Source of the DNA: Candidatus Sabulitectum sp.
Lineage (GTDB): Bacteria > Fermentibacterota > Fermentibacteria > Fermentibacterales > JCC-6
Assembly: GCA_023136985.1 (NCBI GenBank)
Contig: JAGLQD010000601.1
Coordinates: 1 to 6,520, forward strand
Length of the DNA: 6,520 nucleotides
Reading direction: 5' to 3'
The notes under the pieces are model-generated. The model did not search any database, was not told the origin of the DNA, and saw only the letters and a list, made by a program, of their open reading frames with translations. Positions 1 to 5,050 of this stretch are shown piece by piece. Within the stretch, counting starts at the first letter, position 1, and every line of letters begins with the position of its first letter. The position numbers were made by a program, and so were the translations under genes.

Positions 1-1
1 G

Positions 2-142
2 TTGTGCCCAGATCCAGCTGGAATACCAAAAGCGGTAAAAAAACAGATTGAAAAAAGACCAGTGATTCCACCGGTTATTCCCATGTGGGATGGCGATGCC
101 GGAGCCAGGATAGCCGGTGAAATAGAGAGGATACTGAAATGA
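2..142 (+). CDS. wecB: C-terminal end of probable UDP-N-acetylglucosamine 2-epimerase (5' end outside window)
   Basis: Only the last 46 codons and a TGA stop are present, in the frame beginning at base 2. The fragment reads PDPAGIPKAV early on and ends with IPMWDGDAGARIAGEIERILK split over about 21 residues; the key piece is WDGDAGARI. Non-hydrolysing UDP-GlcNAc 2-epimerases (WecB/MnaA family) commonly end with a proline-rich stretch, a W/Y-DG-x-A-x-R-I motif and a final amphipathic helix, which this fits. The family converts UDP-GlcNAc to UDP-ManNAc in the cytoplasm for envelope polysaccharide synthesis. The stop overlaps the next start as ATGA, so the two genes are probably co-transcribed. 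The assignment rests on a short tail and recalled family pattern, so the symbol is provisional; another GT-B-fold sugar enzyme is possible. Confidence 0.55.
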   Translation: MCPDPAGIPKAVKKQIEKRPVIPPVIPMWDGDAGARIAGEIERILK

Positions 143-1593
143 ACAGAGCAAAGGGGCTCTTTTTTGCGATGATCACTGCTTTTGCAGTCACAGGCTGTGG
201 TGCCGGGGCTGCTGAAGAAACAATTCACGAGTCATTTGCCACAGCCGACTTCCAGAAATTTGCAGTTTCACTTCAGGGTGAGGATGTAGGTTACATGACC
301 ATGGAGACCGAGGCGGTTGGAGATTCTCTCTTCATTACACAGTCCATGGAATGGCATCTGCTGCTTTTGGGAACCACCAGGACCGTTACAATGGAAGTGT
401 CTGCACGAACAGGTACAAACATGGATCTCGGCTACCTTACAATGAGAATGTCTGATGGTACATCCGTAATAGAGACATCAGCAAGAAGAACCGGTAATAC
501 AGTTGAGACAACTGTAATGACCTCAGGCAGAGAAATTATCAATACAAGTGAATTTGAAGGAGACTACCTTCCATCATTTGTAGATCTGGCAGCAGCCACT
601 ATGGACTGGGCAGCGGGAGATGAAAAGATCTTCCCGACTTTTGACCCGTCCACAGGAATGATCTTTGAAGCTACCGTAACATGCGAAGCAATTGAAGATG
701 TTTCTCTTATGGGCGATATGGTTCCAGCTGCCCGTCTTCTAATTGCTCAGCAGGGCATGAGAAACACCGTCTGGGTTTATCAGGGTCAGATCGTTCGCGA
801 GGAAGAAACGGGAATGGGCATGGTTCTTACCAGAGTGGCACCGGATACTGAGGACAATATTATTCCATCCAGTGATCTGTATGAGGTTTACGCTGTTACT
901 TCAAACACAGTAAGAGACCCAAGAAGGACCGGCGAGCGGGCATGGCTTCTTGTTGGTGATGTTAACTGGGACGAATTCGAACTTGACTACCCTGGAATTC
1001 AGACATTAGCTGACGGGCCGGTTATTTCCGTAACTGCAACTATACCGCAGAATCCGGTTGCTTTTCCAATGCAGGAAACCAGCGGGGAACTGGCATCTTA
1101 CCTGGAAGCCGATGCTATGATACAGTGTACTGATCCTGTGATCATTGCCGTTGCAGACAGCCTTACAGAAGGCTCAACCGATGCCTGGGATGCTGTGACA
1201 AGAATTTCAAGGTTTGTGGACAGAGCAGTAGAGAATGTTCCCACAGTATCTCTTCCGTCTGCAGTTGATGTGCTGGACAATAAGCGTGGAGACTGCAACG
1301 AACACACCATACTTACAGTGGCACTATGCCGCGCTGTTGGAATTCCTGCTGTTACCTGTGCGGGTATTGTCTATGTAGACAACGGTATCTTCGGTTACCA
1401 TGCCTGGCCAGCGGTATGGGTTGGTGAATGGGTTGCGATCGATCCTACATTCGGTCAGCAGGTGGCAGACTGCACCCATATTGTTCTTGCCCAGGGAAGC
1501 CTGGATGCGCAGTATGTGGTTAATGGAGTTCTTGGCAGACTTTCGATTGAAGAGTATACAGGTCAAGATATTTCAAACAGTATTAGTGAGTAA
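139..1593 (+). CDS. Predicted lipoprotein with C-terminal transglutaminase-like (cysteine protease fold) domain
   Basis: The 484-residue product starts with a basic n-region (MNRAKG), a short hydrophobic core and a lipobox VTGC with Cys20. It should be lipid-anchored outside the cytoplasmic membrane. Residues about 40-250 look beta-rich, with no motif I can name beyond an early EDVGYM stretch, like the G-x-x-I/V-G-Y strand often seen ahead of transglutaminase domains. Residues about 350-460 form a transglutaminase-like core: RGDCNEHT with Cys386, GYHAWPAVWV with His421 and AIDPTFGQ with Asp435. Order and spacing suit the Cys-His-Asp triad of this superfamily, so the active site appears intact. 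Bacterial members include proteases, peptide cross-linkers and amidases; the substrate cannot be read here. The ATG is chosen because GAGAGG (125-130) lies 8 bases upstream and it overlaps the previous stop. The true role is unknown. Confidence 0.85.
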   Translation: MNRAKGLFFAMITAFAVTGCGAGAAEETIHESFATADFQKFAVSLQGEDVGYMTMETEAVGDSLFITQSMEWHLLLLGTTRTVTMEVSARTGTNMDLGYLTMRMSDGTSVIETSARRTGNTVETTVMTSGREIINTSEFEGDYLPSFVDLAAATMDWAAGDEKIFPTFDPSTGMIFEATVTCEAIEDVSLMGDMVPAARLLIAQQGMRNTVWVYQGQIVREEETGMGMVLTRVAPDTEDNIIPSSDLYEVYAVTSNTVRDPRRTGERAWLLVGDVNWDEFELDYPGIQTLADGPVISVTATIPQNPVAFPMQETSGELASYLEADAMIQCTDPVIIAVADSLTEGSTDAWDAVTRISRFVDRAVENVPTVSLPSAVDVLDNKRGDCNEHTILTVALCRAVGIPAVTCAGIVYVDNGIFGYHAWPAVWVGEWVAIDPTFGQQVADCTHIVLAQGSLDAQYVVNGVLGRLSIEEYTGQDISNSISE

Positions 1594-1627
1594 CTGTTTT
1601 GTGCATTCTCAAGATTTTGGTATCTCA

Positions 1628-1654
1628 TTGAGAGATAAGTTGTTGTTATATGAT
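1628..1654 (+). promoter_or_regulatory. Weak candidate sigma-70-type promoter for fic
   Basis: TTGAGA (1628-1633) matches five of six bases of the -35 consensus, and TATGAT (1649-1654) five of six of the -10 consensus. The 15-base spacer is shorter than the usual 17. Transcription would begin near 1661, leaving a short leader before the fic ribosome binding site. The surrounding A+T-rich sequence makes chance matches common, and the host's promoter consensus is unknown. Confidence 0.25.
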
Positions 1655-1674
1655 TGCTGGTGTTTGTTTCGATT

Positions 1675-1678
1675 GGAG
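1675..1678 (+). promoter_or_regulatory. Shine-Dalgarno site that sets the fic start
   Basis: GGAG lies five bases before ATG 1684. An in-frame TTG at 1654 would add ten residues (MLVFVSIGAK) but has no purine-rich site at a suitable distance. The ATG is therefore preferred. Confidence 0.6.
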
Positions 1679-1683
1679 CTAAA

Positions 1684-3156
1684 ATGACAGAACAAAAATC
1701 ACATAGATTGTGGAAACACATTGAGTTCAGCCGAAATTGGCTTAAATGTGATACTTCAACTATAGACGATCTGTCTCCTTCATGGTTCGAACGAAGAAAA
1801 ATTCTTCAAAGAGACTCAAAGGAATATCAGGAATTTATTATTGAACTTAAACGTGAACATGCCATTGAGACCGGGATTGTGGAACGGATGTACGACCTTG
1901 AAAAAGGTATAACTGAAACATTTATAAAAAAGGGATTTGTTGAGTCATATATTAGCCATAATGATACAAACATTCCAGTTCCGAAATTACTTTCTCATTT
2001 ATCCGATCATTTTGAAGCGGTTGATTTTGTCTTTGATGTAGTAAAAGAAAATAGAAATTTAACAGTTAGTTTTATCAAAGAACTTCACTCATTGGTAACT
2101 CGCCATCAGGGATATGCTGAAGGAAGAGACCCATTTGGTAGGAGAACTAAAATAGATCTGATAAAAGGGGCTTTTAAAATCCATGAGAACAATCCAACCC
2201 GTAAAGACGGTGCTAAGATTTTGTATTGCCCCCCTGAGCATGTTCAGTGCGAAATGGAGAATTTGGTTTCCCTTTACAATAATGCCGAGAATGAAAAAGT
2301 CCATCCTCTAATTTGTGCCACCTGGTTTCACCATGCATTCACTACAATTCACCCCTTTGTGGATGGCAACGGTCGTGTTGCAAGACTACTTGCAAGTTTG
2401 ATTTTGATAAAACATGGTTTGTTCCCTTTTACAGTTCTAAGAGAAGAAGCTAGAGATAAATATATCGATGCTCTTGAAAAGGCTGATGCTAATGAATTCC
2501 AATCGCTAGTAGATTATTTTGCCGAAGTCCAAAAAAGATATATCGAAAAAGCTCTAAATCTAAAAGAAGTTTCAAGTTCATCATTTGATGAAGTAGTAGA
2601 TATTTTTTCAGACAAAATTGAGAATTGGCATAAGAAAACAATTGTCGATAGAGAGAGTCATCTAATTGAGGCTAGAAATCGTGTTTTTGATTTTTGCTTC
2701 GAGCAGTTGAAATCAATATCTAATCAACTTGAAGCTAAACTTAACGGAAATGCCAGCATTACTATTGAAAAATGTACTTTCAAAGGGGAGAAAGAACAAA
2801 GTTATTATTATGGACAGATAATTAAATACGCTAACAGGCATAACTACTATTTCAACAGAAATCACCCAAAAGGGTGGATGACTTTTCGAGTTAAATTAGC
2901 TGAAAATAGAAAATATCAACTCTGTATTACTATGCACCACTACGGTTATGATGATAGTACTTTAGCTATCGGGGCATTTCTTGAGTTTTTAATCCCTCAT
3001 GAAGGTCATGACCGAGTAGACGAAGCTCTTCCCTTGGAAATCAGGCCACATGTAATTTCGCTTGTTGGAGACGTAACAGCGAAAGAAAAGAACATAGCAG
3101 CTTTTGTAAAAAGCGCAGTAACCCTGACTATGGCTCAAATTGCCAGTGAACTATAG
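1684..3156 (+). CDS. Fic-domain protein, probable AMP-transferase (class II, self-inhibited type)
   Basis: Fic enzymes transfer AMP, or sometimes another phosphate-containing group, from a nucleotide to a hydroxyl on a target protein. Here the active-site loop HPFVDGNGRVAR is intact at residues 223-234, with catalytic His223, metal-binding Asp227 and the phosphate-binding GNGR. Upstream, IETGIVERMYDLEKG (residues 61-75) has the form T-x-x-x-E (Thr63, Glu67). It sits where N-terminal-type Fic proteins carry the inhibitory S/T-x-x-x-E-G/N helix, but Arg68 replaces G/N. The substrate-docking flap is probably within residues 152-190. Residues about 300-490 are a separate C-terminal region of unknown role containing FNRNHPKGW and TMHHYGYDD. 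At 490 aa it has the length I recall for a widespread Fic subfamily beginning with a similar AIETGI helix. No antitoxin gene adjoins it. Codons are A+T-rich compared with neighbours. Targets cannot be predicted; stress, toxin-like or defence roles are all possible. Confidence 0.92.
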   Translation: MTEQKSHRLWKHIEFSRNWLKCDTSTIDDLSPSWFERRKILQRDSKEYQEFIIELKREHAIETGIVERMYDLEKGITETFIKKGFVESYISHNDTNIPVPKLLSHLSDHFEAVDFVFDVVKENRNLTVSFIKELHSLVTRHQGYAEGRDPFGRRTKIDLIKGAFKIHENNPTRKDGAKILYCPPEHVQCEMENLVSLYNNAENEKVHPLICATWFHHAFTTIHPFVDGNGRVARLLASLILIKHGLFPFTVLREEARDKYIDALEKADANEFQSLVDYFAEVQKRYIEKALNLKEVSSSSFDEVVDIFSDKIENWHKKTIVDRESHLIEARNRVFDFCFEQLKSISNQLEAKLNGNASITIEKCTFKGEKEQSYYYGQIIKYANRHNYYFNRNHPKGWMTFRVKLAENRKYQLCITMHHYGYDDSTLAIGAFLEFLIPHEGHDRVDEALPLEIRPHVISLVGDVTAKEKNIAAFVKSAVTLTMAQIASEL

Positions 3157-3239
3157 CGAACCGTTTAACAGGATACAAGGAATGTATAATAAATCATTGG
3201 ATGTAGAACATATCTCAACTTTACTTCAGAAGTTGATCC

Positions 3240-3282
3240 TATTGCATCGGGGAAGAATAGTAAATGCAATACAGATGCAATA
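3240..3282. repeat. Three copies of 8-base repeat ATGCAATA (one inverted, two direct)
   Basis: TATTGCAT occurs at 3240-3247 and its exact reverse complement ATGCAATA at 3264-3271 and 3275-3282. The two direct copies are 11 bases apart, about one helical turn, so they would face the same side of DNA. The last copy overlaps a TATAAT hexamer. This is the geometry expected of a transcription-factor site cluster. The inverted pair could also form an 8-bp RNA hairpin with a 16-base loop. The bases are certain; the function is inferred. Confidence 0.6.
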
Positions 3283-3297
3283 TAATATGCGTATAAT
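3281..3297 (+). promoter_or_regulatory. Twin TATAAT hexamers, candidate promoter region for the rib operon
   Basis: Exact -10 consensus hexamers lie at 3281-3286 and 3292-3297. Neither has a good -35 box 16-18 bases upstream, and the nearby TG dinucleotides are not at the exact extended -10 spacing. A promoter here could depend on an activator, perhaps at the adjacent ATGCAATA repeats. Transcription from the second hexamer would start near 3304, about 75 bases before ribD. In A+T-rich DNA such hexamers also arise by chance. Confidence 0.35.
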
Positions 3298-3305
3298 GTT
3301 GACTG

Positions 3306-3322
3306 GCAATGTAATATATTGC
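3306..3322. repeat. Small inverted repeat GCAAT-N7-ATTGC
   Basis: GCAAT (3306-3310) and ATTGC (3318-3322) form a perfect five-base inverted repeat around GTAATAT. It shares its GCAAT core with the ATGCAATA repeats upstream. It lies just after the expected start point of the second TATAAT, a location suited to a repressor operator. The stem is too short and A+T-rich to be a terminator, and no T-run follows. Confidence 0.4.
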
Positions 3323-3367
3323 TTGCACTATTGTATCAAGGGTTAATTGTGTAATGAGAACAGGAAT

Positions 3368-3373
3368 GAGGAG
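3368..3373 (+). promoter_or_regulatory. Shine-Dalgarno site that sets the TTG start of ribD
   Basis: GAGGAG lies five bases before TTG 3379. The next in-frame candidate, ATG at codon 10 (3406), has no comparable site and would cut into the first helix of the deaminase domain. The TTG is therefore the better start. Confidence 0.75.
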
Positions 3374-3378
3374 CAATT

Positions 3379-4449
3379 TTGTTCAGAGGTTTTGAGCACG
3401 CAGCTATGAGAAGGGCAATTGAGCTTGCTCTGCTGGGAGGGAAGAAGGTTTTCCCCAACCCCAGGGTTGGTGCGGTTATCATTTCCTCTGATGGAGAGAC
3501 AGTCTCGGAAGGTTTTCATGCTTTTCACGGCGGTGCCCATGCAGAAAGAAATGCTTTGGCAAATGCCGGGGATGTAACAGGCTGTACCATGGTTGTTACC
3601 CTTGAACCGTGCAGCCATCACGGCAAAACTCCTCCATGCGCTGAAGCCATAGCAGACTCCGGGATCAGCCGGGTTGTTGTGGGTCTAACCGATCCCAATC
3701 CTCTTGTTGCAGGGGAGGGAATCAAATTCCTCAGGAACAGAGATGTTGATGTTGAAGTTGGCCTCTTCAAAGAAGAAGTGGAAAATCTCAACGAGATATA
3801 TCTTCATCACATTGCCACAGGCAGAAGTTTTGTTCACCTGAAGATGGCTGGTACCCTTGACGGCAGAAGTGCTGCGGCAGATGGCTCAAGCAGATGGATC
3901 ACCGGCGAGGAATCAAGAAGAAAGGTACATGAGTTCAGAAGAAGCTCACATGCTGTGCTGGTTGGACGGGGAACAGCAGTCACAGATGATCCTGAACTCA
4001 CAGCACGTGATGTACAGTGCGCAGAAGAGGATCAGCCTGTACGGATCGTGCTTGCCCGCAGAGAGCTGCCATTCGATCTCAAATTATTAAATTCTCCTGG
4101 AAGAACAGTGGTGGTAACTCACCGGCGTCGTGATCTGCCTGGATCAATTGAGGTGTGGCGGGGAATTGAAACACTCACACAACTTCTTGCAAGAACTGCG
4201 AGGGAAGGGCTTGGTCATATACTGTGCGAGGGGGGCAGCTCACTTGCAGCATCACTGCTGAGGGAACAGCTGGTTGACAGGCTTAGCATATTCACAGCAC
4301 CGGCAGTGCTGGGCAGTACTGGATCTCCTCTGCTTGGAGACCTGGGTATTGAGGAAATTTGTGATATTATTCGAATGGAGAATGTAACGGTTACCAGATT
4401 CGGAAACGATATTCTTACGGAGGGGCGAGTTGTTTACAGGGCTGATTGA
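3379..4449 (+). CDS. ribD: RibD, bifunctional pyrimidine deaminase / 5-amino-6-(5-phosphoribosylamino)uracil reductase
   Basis: RibD performs the second and third steps on the GTP branch of riboflavin synthesis. It deaminates the pyrimidine made by GTP cyclohydrolase II, then reduces the ribose side chain with NADPH. The N-terminal zinc deaminase domain (about 1-145) shows PNPRVGAVI, HAE with zinc ligand His54 and proton-shuttle Glu56, and TLEPCSHHGKTPPC with zinc ligands Cys78 and Cys87. The reductase domain (about 150-356) shows HLKMAGTLDGRSA, SRWITG, the DDPELTAR stretch at 203-210 and the cofactor-binding CEGGSSL at 283-289. At 356 residues it is close to usual RibD length, with both halves complete. 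It starts with TTG behind a GAGGAG site and overlaps ribE by 20 bases, so it is the first rib gene of a coupled operon. The identification is secure. Confidence 0.97.
   Translation: MFRGFEHAAMRRAIELALLGGKKVFPNPRVGAVIISSDGETVSEGFHAFHGGAHAERNALANAGDVTGCTMVVTLEPCSHHGKTPPCAEAIADSGISRVVVGLTDPNPLVAGEGIKFLRNRDVDVEVGLFKEEVENLNEIYLHHIATGRSFVHLKMAGTLDGRSAAADGSSRWITGEESRRKVHEFRRSSHAVLVGRGTAVTDDPELTARDVQCAEEDQPVRIVLARRELPFDLKLLNSPGRTVVVTHRRRDLPGSIEVWRGIETLTQLLARTAREGLGHILCEGGSSLAASLLREQLVDRLSIFTAPAVLGSTGSPLLGDLGIEEICDIIRMENVTVTRFGNDILTEGRVVYRAD
4419..4425 (+). promoter_or_regulatory. Strong Shine-Dalgarno site inside ribD setting the TTG start of ribE
   Basis: GGAGGGG lies four bases before TTG 4430, within the last codons of ribD. 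The TTG gives the family's invariant opening MFTGLIE, so the site and the protein agree on this start. Confidence 0.85.
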
Positions 4450-5050
4450 GTGCACAGGAATAGTCAGAAAGACTGGTAGTGGATTTCAGATCGAAGCAGG
4501 AAAAGATCTTGATCTGTCCCGCGGTGACAGCCTTGCTGTTAACGGCTCCTGTCTTACTGTGACAAAAATAGAGAGAAAATACCTGTGCTTTGATGTTTCA
4601 CCGGAAACATTCAGAAGAACGGTAAATCCGATTCCAGGCTCAAAAGTCAATCTGGAAAGATCCATGGCTGCTGAAGGCAGGTTTCATGGCCATTTCGTTA
4701 CCGGTCATGTGGATGCTGCAGGTACGGTGACAAAAGTAAAGAAGACTTCCGGGTTCAGCGAGATCACAGTTTCCTTCCCGGAAGAACACTCTCTGCTTCT
4801 TGTTGAAAAAGGTTCCGTGACAGTTTCCGGTATAAGCCTTACTGTGGCCTCTCTTACTGGAAGCAGTTTCACAGTTGCTGTTATTCCGGAAACACTGAAA
4901 ACAACAACTGCAGGGGAATGGAAACCCGGTTATCGCGTTAATCTGGAGTTCGATATAATAGGTAAGTATGTGACACAGGCTGCACTGGCAGCCCGATCAA
5001 AAGAATCGTTGAGGGAGTACCTTGAACAGTACGAAACTGGCAGGAGCTGA
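4430..5050 (+). CDS. ribE: Riboflavin synthase, alpha chain
   Basis: This enzyme dismutates two 6,7-dimethyl-8-ribityllumazine molecules to riboflavin and a pyrimidinedione, usually as a homotrimer of double-barrel chains. The first barrel (about 1-85) has the typical MFTGLIE start and AVNGSCLTV, giving Ser34 and Cys41 at positions matching Ser41 and Cys48 of the E. coli enzyme. The hinge region GHFVTGHVD carries His88 and His93, and the second barrel (about 88-185) has GISLTV, VIPETLKTT and VNLEFDIIGKY with Asp175. The usual Asp of the DGISLTV motif is Ser133 here, and GHVDG reads GHVDAAG; both look like tolerable variation. The length of 206 aa is normal. The gene starts with TTG, overlaps ribD by 20 bases and ribBA by 29. 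Some naming systems call this gene ribC. Confidence 0.97.
   Translation: MFTGLIECTGIVRKTGSGFQIEAGKDLDLSRGDSLAVNGSCLTVTKIERKYLCFDVSPETFRRTVNPIPGSKVNLERSMAAEGRFHGHFVTGHVDAAGTVTKVKKTSGFSEITVSFPEEHSLLLVEKGSVTVSGISLTVASLTGSSFTVAVIPETLKTTTAGEWKPGYRVNLEFDIIGKYVTQAALAARSKESLREYLEQYETGRS
5011..5017 (+). promoter_or_regulatory. Shine-Dalgarno site inside ribE setting the TTG start of ribBA
   Basis: GAGGGAG lies four bases before TTG 5022, within the ribE coding region. It supports the TTG, which places about ten residues before the first helix of the DHBP synthase domain. No in-frame ATG lies close by. Confidence 0.7.

Larger units (their letters stand above)
1594..3360. other. A+T-rich islet containing fic, possible horizontal acquisition
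   Basis: Base composition changes inside this interval. Hand counts of 60-base lines give 17 G/C at 1801-1860 and 16 at 2581-2640, against 30 at 3481-3540 in ribD. The conserved HPF motif line (2341-2400) has 28, so the shift is not uniform. The low-G+C character also covers the spacers on both sides of fic. The islet separates a lipoprotein gene from riboflavin genes and carries one cargo gene of a family that spreads readily between bacteria. No integrase, transposase, terminal repeats or clear target duplication was found. The borders are therefore only the edges of the flanking genes, and transfer is an inference. Confidence 0.45.
3157..3378. other. A+T-rich spacer and probable ribD leader, no gene seen
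   Basis: This 222-base gap between fic and ribD holds no convincing gene. Its first 80 bases show nothing clear, including no hairpin followed by a T-run to end the fic transcript. From 3240 it contains an 8-base repeat in three copies, two TATAAT hexamers and an inverted repeat, all described separately. The conserved sequence blocks of an FMN riboswitch are not recognisable. A 68-codon frame beginning with TTG at 3140 lacks a ribosome binding site and resembles no protein I know. Confidence 0.6.

Noticed and set aside
1621..1637. Hairpin TATCTC-ATTGA-GAGATA after the lipoprotein gene as a transcription terminator
   Set aside because: The six-pair stem has only two G-C pairs and is not followed by a T-run, so it does not meet the usual form of an intrinsic terminator.
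1654..1683. TTG at 1654 as the fic start, adding ten residues
   Set aside because: No purine-rich site precedes it, whereas ATG 1684 has GGAG five bases upstream.
1684..3156. Fic/antitoxin two-gene module
   Set aside because: No small partner gene lies directly before or after fic, and the protein carries its own T-x-x-x-E motif, pointing to self-inhibition.
3140..3346. A 68-codon open frame starting with TTG inside the end of fic and running through the spacer
   Set aside because: No ribosome binding site, no recognisable protein features, and it covers the repeat cluster and TATAAT hexamers that are better explained as regulatory DNA.
1594..3378. Target-site duplications or terminal inverted repeats marking the fic islet as a transposon
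   Set aside because: Reading both spacers gave no matching direct repeats or inverted ends beyond short chance matches, and no transposase or integrase gene is present.
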